The notes under the pieces: generated by a model
What the model was told of the DNA's origin: nothing
What the model saw: only the letters and a program-made list of their open reading frames with translations
Database searches by the model: none
Shown: positions 24,554 to 35,989 of the stretch, in pieces
Layout: every line of letters begins with the position of its first letter
How positions within the stretch are numbered: the first letter of the stretch is position 1
Translations under genes and position numbers: made by a program
Assembly: GCA_005656395.1 (NCBI GenBank)
Contig: SRSI01000050.1
Location: 4,774,001-4,838,000, forward strand
Reading direction: 5' to 3'
DNA length: 64,000 nucleotides
DNA from: Strongyloides papillosus
Taxonomy: Eukaryota > Nematoda > Chromadorea > Rhabditida > Strongyloididae

Positions 24554-24765
24554 CTTAGTTTTGCTAGAAATATCTTGTTATCTGATTTTAAATATTACTT
24601 TATATTAACATTATCATGTTGTTAATCAAATAATCAGAAAGATAAAATAAATTTTAAATGTTTAATCTTCATTTTTTTATTATTAAAAAAAGAAATAATA
24701 ATAAATAATACGTTGCCATCACAAATATTTGCTTCTTCGCTTGAAGTAAAATTCTTTATAACCTA

Positions 24766-25691
24766 GACACAAAAAAAATGGGACAAATTTTGACATTATT
24801 ACATAAAATGCAACAAAATGTCCCACCGCTTTGAAATGTCAAAATTTATTCAAATTTTAAAAATATCAGGCGACAACAAAAATGTTTTAAATGAGGTAAA
24901 ATGTTAGATTTTCGCACAAATTTGGTCGTTTTTTTACAAAAATATATACTTTTAATATTTTGAAGTAATGAAACACTTATTTAATCTTAAAAATTTTAAA
25001 AATATTACACCTATCTTAGAATCTAATTCGTTTTTATAATATATTATGAAGTAAGATATCAGAAGTCAATTTCGTGTAAAGTTGTTAACGCTTTAACAAA
25101 AATCATTCTTTTAAACAACCCATTAACACCAGTAAATTTAAAAATTTAGAAATTTTACAACAACAAGAAGAAAGAGTGATAAATATCTAACCATACAAAG
25201 TAATGCTCATTGAAAATATTATCTTAGTACTTGCTATTTTTCTTATTTAAATTAAAATATTTAAAAAATTTTTTACTATGAACAAAACGTATAATGTTTT
25301 AAAACTTTTAATCGGTTTGACTTTTAAAGATGATCCTGAAAACCAGTATGAAAAAGTTGAGTCATCAGATGAATATAACTTTTTATAAAAATCTTTTTTA
25401 TAGTTATTCAAACAATTAAAGAATATCTAAAAAATACTATCATATGTCGATAAATACTCTTTATAAAAGCATTTTTCAATCTTATAATAAGTTAAAATCT
25501 AATGTTGTATTTTAAAATGTATTGTAAAAAAAACTTAAGTTTTAAAATAAAAACTAATTTTAATTATTGTCTTAATTTTTTGTACAAAATAATTGCGTTA
25601 AAATTATCACAAATCAAGAAAATTCAAATTTTATTAGGTGGAACAAATTTATTACATTTTACGCAAATGTGTGTCCCATTTTTTTTGTGTG
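24766..25691. mobile_element. TIR element with TA target duplication (926 bp)
   Basis: Inverted ends GACACAAAAAAAATGGGACA (left) and, on the opposite strand, CACACAAAAAAAATGGGACA (right), flanked by TA at 24764-24765 and 25692-25693. It interrupts the standard array spacer. The TA duplication fits Tc1/mariner-type insertion. No transposase is visible, so it is non-autonomous. It contains a 36-codon open frame at 25278-25388. The open frame 25502-25717 lies across the right end and is not a gene. Confidence 0.75.
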
Positions 25692-25964
25692 TAGGTAAAT
25701 TCTACGTTGTTTCATAAACTATAAACTTTTTGAGGTTCCTGTGACTTAATAAAGGCTTCATGTTTTAACTAGAATAATGTTTAGAGAAAAATATCGTTTT
25801 TGGTTTAGAATTTCAAAGCTTATTCATTTATAAAACATTTTACACACAAATATCATAAAAAATGAAGCGTTTATTGATTTTCGAAATAAAAAAATCAATG
25901 AAAAATTTTTCATTAACTTAAATGAAATAATTAGGATAAAAAGTATACTTTAATTAAACTTTTT

Positions 25965-26354
25965 TTATTCTAGATTAATACTATTCTCATCTGAGTCTTT
26001 ATATACGTACATTTCAATTTCGTTAGGGCTATGTTTTTTTTTAAAAATATCTGCACCAATTTTTTGTTGGCATGCTTCATTTTTTCCTTCACAAGCTGTT
26101 AGCACTAAGACTTCAAGATGATAGCGATTAAAAACTTTAGTTTTTTGTTTTTCAGCATTTAAAACACGGCTAAAAATAGCATTTGTGCCATAATCTTTAG
26201 TAAAAAGCTTTACAGCTTTCTTTCCAAGGTCTACAATTTTGTTATCTGTTGGATTTTTTTTCTTCCATTTAGGAGAATTATTAAAACCAGGAAATGCTTC
26301 AATAACTATTAGAAAACTAGCAATAATAAAAATGGATACATTTAAATAATTCAT
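25965..26354 (-). CDS. Small secreted cystatin-like protein, array copy 12
   Basis: 129 residues. LGKKAVKLFTKDYG helix (the usual Asn is Thr), VLNAEKQKTKVFNRYHLEV, CEGKNEAC pair, GADIFKKK. Nearest sister of 24164-24553. Confidence 0.75.
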   Translation of the reverse strand: MNYLNVSIFIIASFLIVIEAFPGFNNSPKWKKKNPTDNKIVDLGKKAVKLFTKDYGTNAIFSRVLNAEKQKTKVFNRYHLEVLVLTACEGKNEACQQKIGADIFKKKHSPNEIEMYVYKDSDENSINLE

Positions 26355-26848
26355 TTTTGTTGTAACAAAAATTTTTCATCGTCTGCTTTTAAATGTTACC
26401 CTATTCTAAACATTATCATAATATTAGTAAATAATCAAAATGACAAAGTAAATTTCAAATATTTTTTTTATTGTATCTATTCTTAAAAAAAGGAATCATG
26501 ATAAATAATATGTTGCTGCCACAAATATTTGATTTTATGCTTGAAATATAATGTTTTATAACTCAATTTCATTCTATATTGCTATTTAGAAAGTAGAAAC
26601 CTTTTTTGGAGTTCTATGACGTAGTAAAAACTTCATTTTTAATTCGACTAATCTTTGAAGAAAAAAATACTTTTTTGGTCTTGAATTTCAGAATATATTC
26701 AATTATGAAATAATTTACACACAAAAATTCACCAATTATGAAGCTTTTATTAAGTTTTGAAATAAAAAATGAATGAAAAATATTTCATTTATTTCAATGA
26801 AATAATAAGGATAAAAGTATATTTTAATTAGAATTTTATGATAGTAGA

Positions 26849-27238
26849 TTAAGGATATTTTGCATCTCTCTTTTCATGTACATAAAGTGTTAATTCCTTA
26901 GGGCTTTTGTAATTTTGATAAATATCTGCATCAAATATTTGTGGGCAACCTATTTTATGTTCAGCACAACCTATCAACGTTGAAATTTCAAGATGATAGT
27001 GTTTAGAGTTTGCTTCATATTCTCTTTCAGCTTTTACAACACGACTGAATATAGAATTTAAATGATTTTCTTGATTATAAGCCACAACGGCCTTCCTTCC
27101 AAATTGTATCATTTTTTCATCACTTGGATTTTTTTCCTTCCATACATTTAGTGTACGAGGTTTATAAATCTTTGGAAGTGCATCAATGATTAACAAAAAA
27201 GTAGCGATAATAAAAATGGATACATTAAAATAATTCAT
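26849..27238 (-). CDS. Small secreted cystatin-like protein, array copy 13
   Basis: 129 residues. GRKAVVAYNQENHLNS helix, VVKAEREYEANSKHYHLEI, CAEHKIGC pair, DADIYQN. Leader to about residue 21. Confidence 0.75.
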   Translation of the reverse strand: MNYFNVSIFIIATFLLIIDALPKIYKPRTLNVWKEKNPSDEKMIQFGRKAVVAYNQENHLNSIFSRVVKAEREYEANSKHYHLEISTLIGCAEHKIGCPQIFDADIYQNYKSPKELTLYVHEKRDAKYP

Positions 27239-27720
27239 TTTTGTTTTATTGAAGATATCTCATCTTCTGATCTTAAATATTACTTTATTCTAAACATTAT
27301 CATAGTATTAGTTAAATAATCAAAATGACAAAGTAAATTTCAAATTTTTTTCATTGTATCTATTCTTAAAAAAAAGGAATCATGATAAATAACATGTTAT
27401 TATCACAAATATTTAATTTTTTTCTTGAAATACAATGTTTTATAGTCTAAATTCATTCTACGTCGTTACTTTTAAAGTAGAAATCTTTTTGAGATTCCTG
27501 TGACTTAGTAGGGCCTTCATATTTTAACTAGACTAATGTTTAGAGAAAAATATCATTTTTTGGTTTAAAATTTCGAAACTTATTCATTTATAAAACATTT
27601 TACACACAAATATCGTTAATTATGAAGCGTTTATTTATTTTTGAAAGAAAAAAATTAATGAAAAACTTTTCATTTATTTTAATGTGATAATAGAAATAAA
27701 AAGTGTTTTTTATTAAGATT

Positions 27721-28122
27721 TTATGATAGTAGATTAACGTCATTCTGCCTCCAATAATTATGAACAAAAAATGTTAATTTATGAGGGTGTTTGTAGTTTT
27801 TAAAAATATCTACTATAATTTCTTCTAAGCACTTATAATCGTTTTTCTTACAATCGTTATCCGCAAAAAGTTTAAGATTATAGTGTTTAGAATTTTCTTC
27901 ATATATTCTTCTAGCTGCTACAACTTGAATTAATCTTAACGTTGAGTGATATTTTTCATTAAAAAGCTTAACAGCATCTTTAGCATAGCTTACAATTTTT
28001 CTATCTTTTGTACTTTTAATCTTCCATTCATGACGTTTACGATTTTTACGAAGACTAAAAAATTCTCCAGTAGTTATTAAAGAGGTAACAATAACAAAAA
28101 TTGATACATTAAAGTAATTCAT
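27721..28122 (-). CDS. Small secreted cystatin-like protein, array copy 14
   Basis: Start set at the family-typical MNYFNVS (28122); an in-frame Met at 28176 would prepend 18 residues without a leader. AKDAVKLFNEKYHS helix, VVAARRIYEENSKHYNLKL, CKKNDYKC pair, VDIFKN. More basic than most copies. Confidence 0.75.
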   Translation of the reverse strand: MNYFNVSIFVIVTSLITTGEFFSLRKNRKRHEWKIKSTKDRKIVSYAKDAVKLFNEKYHSTLRLIQVVAARRIYEENSKHYNLKLFADNDCKKNDYKCLEEIIVDIFKNYKHPHKLTFFVHNYWRQNDVNLLS

Positions 28123-28641
28123 TTTTGTTTTACCAAAAATTTTAAATAGTCTGAACTTAAATATTATTTCATTCAAAACAATATTATGTACTAATTAAAT
28201 AATCAAAATGATTAAATAAATTTTAATTGTTTTTTCGGTTTTTTCTTTCTTATAAAATAAATCATGATAAATAATATCATTTTATCATAAATATTTGTTT
28301 ATGTGTCTGAAATGCAAACTCTCGTAACCTCGAGTCCATTCTATGTTGTTACTTTAAAAGTAGAAATCTCTTTGAGATTCTTGAAACTTAGTAAAAATTT
28401 AATATTTTAACTAGACTAATGTTTGAAGAAAAATATACTTTTTTTGTCCGGAATTTCAGAACTTTATCAATAATGAAATAATTTACACACAAATATCATT
28501 AATTATAGATCCCTTTTTAATTTTTGCAATAAAAAAATCAATGAAAAACTTTTTATTTACATCAATGAAATAATAACAATAAAAAGTCTATTTTAATTAA
28601 GATTTTATGATAGTCGATTAACGATATTTTACATTTTTGTC

Positions 28642-29007
28642 TTAGTGTACATAATATGTTATTTCGTTACTGTTGTGGTTTTTTTTATAAATATCTGCAT
28701 CAACTTCTAGTGGACACCCTACTTTATTTTCACTACAATCTTTTAACGTTATAATTTTAAGACGATAGTGGTTAGAATCGTCAGTATGTTGTTTTTCAAC
28801 TTCTTCAAGGCGGCTGAATCTAGTTTTAATATTATTTTCATCATTATAGATCTGAACAGCCTTTCTTCCTAAATTTATATATTTTTCTTTTCTTGGATTT
28901 TTTTTCTTCCATTTTTGAGAATCATGAGATTTATAAGGAAAAGAATATTCTTCAGTAACTATGAAGAAAGCAGCAATAATAAAAACAAATAGATTCAAAT
29001 AATTCAT
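28642..29007 (-). CDS. Small secreted cystatin-like protein, array copy 15
   Basis: 121 residues, ends soon after the last predicted strand (YYVH). GRKAVQIYNDENNIKT helix, LEEVEKQHTDDSNHYRLKI, CSENKVGC pair, DADIYKK. Confidence 0.75.
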   Translation of the reverse strand: MNYLNLFVFIIAAFFIVTEEYSFPYKSHDSQKWKKKNPRKEKYINLGRKAVQIYNDENNIKTRFSRLEEVEKQHTDDSNHYRLKIITLKDCSENKVGCPLEVDADIYKKNHNSNEITYYVH

Positions 29008-29486
29008 TTTTGTTTTACTGAAGATATCTCATTTTCTGATCTTAAATATTACTTTATTCTAAACATTATCAAAGTATTAATTAAATAATGAAAATATAAA
29101 ATAAATTTCAAAGTTTTAATCTCCATTTTTAAAAAATTTTAATAAATAATTAGTTTCCATCACAAATATTTGTTTTCATGTTCGAAAGATTTTTTTATAA
29201 CTAAGTTTTTTCTATTGTTTCTATTATAATAATGAAACTTCTTTGAAACTCCTGTAACCAAATAATGACATTATATTATAAATAGACTTTTGTTTAATAA
29301 AATACATAAATTTTAATTAGAACTTACAAAATATTCATTTTTGAAATATATATACAAGTAATTACTATTAACCTCGAAAGCTTTATTAATATTAAAAACA
29401 AAATATTCAATACAAAATTTTTATTAATTTGAAAAAATAATGGAAAAAATGTATATTTTAGTTAAAAATTGCACCCATAAGACAAA

Positions 29487-29885
29487 TTATTGTTTGAATT
29501 CTCATCTCATAAACTTAAAAATCGTAATAGAATTATAAGAAGAATTATAAAATCGTTTATATTCAAAAGTGTATGATTTGAGATATTCTGATCGCTTACT
29601 ACAATTACTTATACAACTTTTTGTCATTGAAATAGTGAGATGGTAATGTAATACTTGTGGAATAAATTCCCTGTCATCTTTTTTAACTTTACAGTATGTC
29701 AAGTTTAGGTTGTGCTTTTTATTGTAACAATTAACAGATTTTTGTCCTAACTACTTAATATGCTTATCTTTTGGATTCATTTATTCCCAATACAATTTAT
29801 TAGAAAATCTTATATCATTTTAGATTGCTTCAATAGCTAGTAGAAAAGTAACAATAACAAAAATGGATACATATAAATGATTCAT
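29487..29885 (-). pseudogene. Disrupted cystatin-like copy
   Basis: Recognisable MNHLYVSIFVIVTFLLAIEA leader, followed by a stop just after the leader and another stop (TAG) before LGQKSVNCYNKKH. The remaining open part 29502-29702 is not expected to be made. Confidence 0.7.
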
Positions 29886-30379
29886 TTTTGTTTTAGTAAA
29901 GATATCACACCAACTGATCTTAAATATTACTTCGTTCTAAGCATTAAAGTGATACTAATCAATTAATCAAAGACATAAAGTAAATTTCGAATGTTTAATT
30001 TTCATTTTTTTACTTTTTAAAAAAGTTATAATAAATAGGTTTTTATCAGAAATATCTGCTTTTATGTTTGAAGAACAGTATTTTGTGATTAAAATTCTAT
30101 ATATTGTAATTATTTTGGAGGTATAAACCTTTTTGAAACTTCTGTGATCTAACAAAGACTTCATATTATAAAGGGACTGAAATTTAATTTAATAAATATT
30201 TTATGATTTATAACTTCAGAACTTATTCGTTCATTAGATACTAATAAAATATATATTAATTTTTTTAGTCATTGAATCTATTGTGATATTTAAAATAAGA
30301 ATCAGTAAAAACTTTTTTATTCATTTGAAAGTAATAATGAAAATAAAAAGTATAATTTAATTATAACTTTTGATAAAGT

Positions 30380-30769
30380 TTAGCGAGTTTTAAGGTCTCT
30401 ATCTCTATATGTCATAAATGTTAATTTGTTAAGAGGCAATTTGCCTTTTTTATAAATGTCTGAATACATACGTTCTTGACATATTTTATCATTTCCACAT
30501 AATTCTTTTGTTAAAATAATAAGAGAATAATGGGATGAATCTGGAACATATTCTTTTTTAGCTTCTAAAACACCAGCAAATATAGCATTTGCCCTATTTT
30601 TTTTATTATAATAGTCAACAGACTGTTTTGCTAAATTTTCGATATTCTTATCATTTGGATCTTTTGTCTTCCATACATAAAGTTCATGGTGTTTAGGCAA
30701 AATAAAAGATACTTCACTGATTAGTAGGAAAGTAACAATAACAAAAATAAGCCTATTTAAATTATTCAT
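30380..30769 (-). CDS. Small secreted cystatin-like protein, array copy 17
   Basis: Start set at MNNLNRL (30769); an in-frame Met at 30793 adds eight residues. LAKQSVDYYNKKNRAN helix, VLEAKKEYVPDSSHYSLII. The Cys pair is C-x5-C (CGNDKIC), one residue shorter than the usual C-x6-C. SDIYKKG follows. Confidence 0.75.
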   Translation of the reverse strand: MNNLNRLIFVIVTFLLISEVSFILPKHHELYVWKTKDPNDKNIENLAKQSVDYYNKKNRANAIFAGVLEAKKEYVPDSSHYSLIILTKELCGNDKICQERMYSDIYKKGKLPLNKLTFMTYRDRDLKTR

Positions 30770-31251
30770 TTCTATTTTGTTAAAATATTCCATAATTCGT
30801 TCTTAAATATTACTTCATTCTAAACATAATCATAATATTAATTAAATAATTCAAAATATAATGTAAATTTCATAAGTTTAGTTTTCATCTTCTCATTTTT
30901 AAAAAAATTACAATAAATAATTAGTTTTCATAACAAATATTTGTTTTTATGTTAGAAGCATACTGTTTTTTAACTAAGTTTATTCTATTAATTTATACTA
31001 TAAAGGTAAAAACCTTTTTGGGGCTCCTGTAATCAAATATTGACATAAAAGTTATAGACCTTTGTTTAATGAAACACATAATTCTTTGGCCTGGAATTTC
31101 AGAAAATATTCATTTTTGAAATATTTAAATAAACAATTATTATAAATCTTGAAATCTCTATTAATATTAAAAAAATGATTGCAAACTTTTTTATTCATTT
31201 AAACAAAATAATAAATATAAAAATTTATTTCAATTAAAACATTATAATAAT

Positions 31252-31646
31252 AGTTTAGAAAGATGGTATATTTCCTTTCGTGGCTACACTAAATTTTAAT
31301 TTATGATTAATATGTTTGTCATTATCATAAACGTCTGCATAAAATATTTCTGAACATTCCTTAAAATCATCTCCACAATCTTCTGTTACTATAAATTTAA
31401 GGAAATAATGAGTTCAACCCGGAATATATTCTTTTCCAGCTTTTAAAATACAGTTTATGAAATAGTTTAAGCTATATCTTTATTAAAATAATCAACAGAT
31501 TTTTCAGCTAAGCTTAAGATTTTGCTATTAGTTAAACTTTTTCATTTCCAAACATAAAGAGGCTTGTTTTTAAAAGATATTCTTAATGCTTCTGTAGTTA
31601 TTAGAAAAGTAAAAATAATAAAAATGCATACATTTAAAAAATTCAT
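31252..31646 (-). pseudogene. Disrupted cystatin-like copy
   Basis: Aligned to the following two copies (shared C-terminal region with the Ile-Pro-Ser-Phe-type ending), but it has an in-frame TGA just before the HYFL strand (about 31415) and frame loss in the helix region. Confidence 0.7.
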
Positions 31647-32111
31647 TTTTGTTTTACTAAAAATATTTCATCATCTGATCTTAAACATTATTTTAAATGT
31701 TATCATGATAACAATTAAATAATTAAGGATTTAAAGTAAATTTCGCAAGTTAAATCTCCATTTTTAAAAAATTAAAACAAATTAATTCATTTGCATTCTA
31801 AATATTTATATGTTTGAAATATGTTGCTTCAAAATTAACTTTATTTATTGCTGTTACTTTAAAAGTAGAAACACTTTTGAAACTTAAGTAACAAAATAAA
31901 GGAATCATAATTATAGACTTTTGTTAAACGAAACACATAATTTTTTGGCATGGAGTTTCATAAAATATTCATTTATAAAGTATTTAAATAAATAAATATT
32001 GTCAATCATAAAATCTTTATAAATATTTTTAAAAAAATGATTATAAACTTTTTTTATTAATTTGAATAAAATAATAAAAATGTATTTCAACTAAAACTTT
32101 ATGATAAAAGT

Positions 32112-32504
32112 TTAGAAAGTTGGTGTATGTCCATTTGTAGTTACACTAAAATTGTATTTATGATCAAAATGTTTCCCATTGTCATAAATGTTGGCATAAA
32201 ATAATTCTAAACATTCTCCAATTTCATTTCCACATCTTCTTGTTCCTACAATTTTAAGAAAATAATGAGCCATACTCTTAACATATTCTTTTCCAGCTTT
32301 CAAAATACGATCTAAGAAAAAGTTTGAGCCATGCTCTTTATTATAATGAACAAGAGATTCCTCTGCTAATTTTATGATTTTGGTATCAGTTGGCTTTTTT
32401 TCCTTCCATAAATTATCAGTCCTGTTTTTAAAAAGAGAGTTAACTGTTTCAGTGGTTAGTAATAAAGTAAAAATAATAAAAATGAAAGTCTTTAGAAAAT
32501 TCAT
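32112..32504 (-). CDS. Small secreted cystatin-like protein, array copy 19
   Basis: 130 residues. LAEESLVHYNKEHGSN helix, ILKAGKEYVKSMAHYFLKI, CGNEIGEC pair, YANIYDNGKHFDHKYNF. With 32977 it forms a subgroup with the NIYDNGK motif. The AxKEYV segment is the closest in the array to the cystatin loop region. Confidence 0.75.
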   Translation of the reverse strand: MNFLKTFIFIIFTLLLTTETVNSLFKNRTDNLWKEKKPTDTKIIKLAEESLVHYNKEHGSNFFLDRILKAGKEYVKSMAHYFLKIVGTRRCGNEIGECLELFYANIYDNGKHFDHKYNFSVTTNGHTPTF

Positions 32505-32976
32505 TTTTGTTTTACTAAAAATATTCCTTTATCTGATCTTAAATAGTGGTTCGTTCTAAACGTTATCATGATAACAATTAAATAATCAAGAATATAAAGT
32601 AAATTTCAAAAGTTTAATCTCTATTTTTTTGTTCTTAAAAAAATAAAATTAAATAATAAATTTCCATTTCAAATATTTATTTATATTTTTGTACTAAATT
32701 AACTAACTATAATTATTGCCGTTACTTAAAAAATATAAATCTTATTAAAGTTTCATTGACCTAATAAAAAATATAACATCTATAGATTTTTGTTAGTGAA
32801 GCACACAATTCTTTGGCCTGGAATTTTAGGAAATATTCATTTATAAAATATTTATACAAATAAATATTATCAGTCTTAAAATATTTATTAACATAAAAAA
32901 ATTGATTACTAACATTTTTACTAATTCGAACAAAATAATAAAAATGCTTTTTAATTTGAAATTTTATGATAAACGT

Positions 32977-33369
32977 TTAGAAAGACGGTATAGTTCCTTT
33001 CGTATCTACACTAAAATTGTATTTATGATTTAAACGTTTTCCGTTATCATAAATGTTTGAATAAAATATTTCTGAACATACTTCACCATCATATCCACAA
33101 TTTTTTATTCCCAAAATTTTAAGAAAGTAATGAGCTAAACCGTTAACATATTCTTTTCCAGCTCGTAAAACACAGTCTAATGAATATTTTGAGCCATGTT
33201 CTTTGTTATAATAATTAACAGATTCTTTCGCTAATTTTTTGATTTTACTACTAGTTGGATTTTTTTCTTTCCATATACCATAAGACTTGTGCTTAAAAGG
33301 ATTGTAAAATGCTCCAGTAGTTAGAAAAAAAGTAAAAGTAATGAAAATGATTACATTTAAAAAATTCAT
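32977..33369 (-). CDS. Small secreted cystatin-like protein, array copy 20
   Basis: 130 residues. LAKESVNYYNKEHGSK helix, VLRAGKEYVNGLAHYFLKI (a Gly sits near the cystatin-loop glycine position), CGYDGEVC pair, SNIYDNGKRLNHKYNF. Confidence 0.75.
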   Translation of the reverse strand: MNFLNVIIFITFTFFLTTGAFYNPFKHKSYGIWKEKNPTSSKIKKLAKESVNYYNKEHGSKYSLDCVLRAGKEYVNGLAHYFLKILGIKNCGYDGEVCSEIFYSNIYDNGKRLNHKYNFSVDTKGTIPSF

Positions 33370-33856
33370 TTTTGTTTTACTAAAAATATTCCATCATCTG
33401 ATCTTAAATATTGCTTCATTCTAAACGTTATCATGATAGTGATTAAATATCAAAAGTTTAAAGTAAATTTTAAATGTTTAATCTGCATTTTTTTAATATT
33501 AAAAAAATAAAATTAAATAATTTATTTTCTTCTCAAATAATTATTTATATGTTTGAAGTAAATTGTTCTATAACTAACTTTATTCATTGTTGTGACTTTA
33601 AAAGAAGGAATCCTATTGAAATTTCAATGAACAAATGACAGAATCATATTTTTAGACTTTTGTTTAATGGTATATATAACTTTTTGGGATGGAATATAAA
33701 AAATATTCATTTATGGAATGTTTATACAATTAAATATTATTAATCTTGAAATCATTATTTACATTTAAAACAAAAGACTCATTGCAAACTTTTTTATTCA
33801 CTAGAATAAAAAAATGAAAATAAAATATTTTTTAAATTAAAATCTTATTATAAAGT

Positions 33857-34252
33857 TTAGCTAACTGGTGCATCTCCATTTTTAGTCACGTGAAATCCAT
33901 ACTCATGATATTCTTCATCTCTTTTTTTATCAAAAACGTGTGAAAAAAATACTTCTGGAATTAGTTTACCACTTTCTCCACTATCTAAAAATGCTAAAAT
34001 TTCAAGAAAGTAATGGGGCATGCCATGATACTTCTCTTTTAGAGCAGTTGCAACTTGGAAAAATTCAAAATGAGCACTATATTTTCTATTATAAAGGTTA
34101 ATAGAATCTTGTCCCAACTTTACAATATTGCTATCAGTTGGATCTTCTTCCTCCCAATCATGATGTTTATGTTGCTTAAAAAAATTTTTTATTGCTTCAG
34201 TAGATATTAAAATGGCAAAAATAATAAAAATAGACACGTTTAACTTATTCAT
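33857..34252 (-). CDS. Small secreted cystatin-like protein without cysteines, array copy 21
   Basis: Start set at MNKLNVS (34252); an in-frame Met at 34276 adds eight residues. LGQDSINLYNRKYSAH helix, VATALKEKYHGMPHYFLEI, then the place of the Cys pair reads DSGESGKLIPE, so both cysteines are gone. The frame is otherwise fully open, which suggests the fold is kept without the disulfide. Confidence 0.7.
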   Translation of the reverse strand: MNKLNVSIFIIFAILISTEAIKNFFKQHKHHDWEEEDPTDSNIVKLGQDSINLYNRKYSAHFEFFQVATALKEKYHGMPHYFLEILAFLDSGESGKLIPEVFFSHVFDKKRDEEYHEYGFHVTKNGDAPVS

Positions 34253-34734
34253 TTCTAATTTGATAAAAATACCCAATTAACTGATTTTAAATATTAATTC
34301 TTTCTAAATATTAGACTGATATTAATTAAATAATTCAGAATATAAAATAAATTTCTAAAGTTTAGTTTCCATTTTTTTCTTTATTAAAAAAATTATGATA
34401 AATAATAAATTTTCATCACAAATATTTATTTTTCTTTTTGAAGTACACTGTTTATAACTCAAGTTTATTCTATTGTAGTTACTTTAGAATTGGAAACCTC
34501 TTTGAGACTCCCGTAATCTATTAAGACTTCATGTTATGAATAAACTATTATTAACGAAATAAATAATTTTTTGGTTCTGAATTCAAGAACATATTAATTA
34601 TGTAATATTTTGCACACAAGCATCATTTAATAAAAAGTCTTTATTTGTTTAAATAAACGAATTCAAAAATTCTGATTCATTTTTATAAAATTAATGAAAA
34701 TAAAAGCGTTTTATAATCCAATTTCTATGATAAA

Positions 34735-35094
34735 AGTTGAAGAATATTCTAAATATTTATTTAAGTACATTTCTAATTTATCTAGATTTCTGCTGTTTCA
34801 TAAGAAAATCGAATAAATTTTTCAAAACATACACCACAGTTACCTTTACAAGTTACTTCTGTAGAATTTCCAAGATGATAATGCTTGGAATCCGCAATAT
34901 AATCTTTTTTAGCATCGACGACGACAACAACAGATCTTGCACCTACAATATTTTGTTCTACTTGCTGGTTTTCTCCTTCTTGAAGCACTTGGTATTATTC
35001 GAATAATAATACATTGTTTACAAGGCCTAGGAAAAACTTCAATAGTCAGCATAACAGTAACAATAATGAAAATAAATATAATTAAACAATTCAT
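34735..35094 (-). CDS. Cystatin-like relative with shifted frame; 61-residue Cys/Arg-rich secreted peptide
   Basis: From the ATG at 35094 a normal leader (MNCLIIFIFIIVTVMLTIEV) continues in one frame to PCKQCIIIRIIPSASR, KPASRTKYCRC and ICCCRRRC, stop at 34909 (61 residues). The family-like domain (VLQEGENQQVEQN, AKKDYIADSKHYHLG, CKGNCGVC) follows in the next frame at 34782-34988. The paralogue at 36600-36846 has the same arrangement without indels between them. Either both are pseudogenes of a shared broken ancestor or the shifted frame has become a new peptide. Confidence 0.5.
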
Positions 35095-35159
35095 TTTTGA
35101 CTTAATAGAGGTATTTCTTTATCAGCTTTTAAATATTATTTCAATCTAAATACTATCAT

Positions 35160-35377
35160 TGATTGGAAGGAAAAGAGAAATAAATACATTTTATCAAATA
35201 ATTCTTGTATAAATAAAAAATAAGTTGCGCAAAATAGTCATTGTTAAAAAAACCTTGCTGAATGTTCTCTACATTTACAAGGGTAAGGACTATTTGTAGT
35301 GCTTTTATTTTCTTTATTTTAGTTTTTTTATTACCAATAAATCTTCTTTTTATAATTACTAACAATGAATTTAAGCA
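35160..35377. mobile_element. 218-bp insertion in an array spacer
   Basis: Compared with the paralogous spacer at about 36900, this segment is extra and is flanked by ATCAT on both sides (35155-35159 and 35378-35382), which fits a 5-bp target duplication. It begins TGATTGGAAGG and ends AAGCA. No coding motif; origin unknown. The minus-strand open frame 35156-35365 lies in it. Confidence 0.5.
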
Positions 35378-35581
35378 ATCATGATATTAATAAAATAATT
35401 AAGAATATAAAGTAAGTTTCAACAATTTAATCTCCTTTTTTTCATTTTAAAACAGATTTGGAAATACAGAACAATTAATTTATGAATTTTTTATTAATAT
35501 TAGACTTAAAAGAATAAATGAAAACTTTTTAATTCATTTGAATGGAATTAATGAAATTAAAAGTGTGTTTTACTTTAAACT

Positions 35582-35989
35582 TTAGCATGACTTTAATTCT
35601 TTACCGCAATCTCCTTCTTTTTGTACATCTAATATTACTTTACCAGGTTGTTTTGGAATTTCAAAAACGTCACTCTCAAGATTTTCTAAACAATCATTTT
35701 TCTTTTTGCTAGAACAATCACCTTTTTTTGTTGAAACTAAAAGTTCATAGTGGATCTCTTTTCCATTAAACTCTTTTCTAGCTCTTTTAACACCAACGAA
35801 TTTGTTTTTTTTATCGTTTTCCTTATTATACTTTTTAAAGGATTTTTTTGCTTAATTTTGAACTAGATTACTTTTCGCATCTACAGGTTTAAATTCATAA
35901 AGTTTAGCAGATTTCCCAAGAATGGGAATTATTTCATTTGTTAGTAAAGAAGCACAAATGATAAAATTAGGTATCTTCAAATAAATCAT
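35582..35989 (-). pseudogene. Disrupted divergent cystatin-like copy
   Basis: Close relative of 37172-37567 (leader, KKARKE-type segment, paired cysteines, C-terminal Gly-x-Cys), but with an in-frame stop where the helix reads VQN-stop-AKKSF (about 35855). Confidence 0.7.

Noticed and set aside
34737..35149. Plus-strand frames over the shifted-frame locus
   Set aside because: Antisense to the family member; no start context or similarity.
35156..35365. 69-codon minus-strand frame
   Set aside because: Lies in the 218-bp insertion; lysine/isoleucine-rich, no motif.
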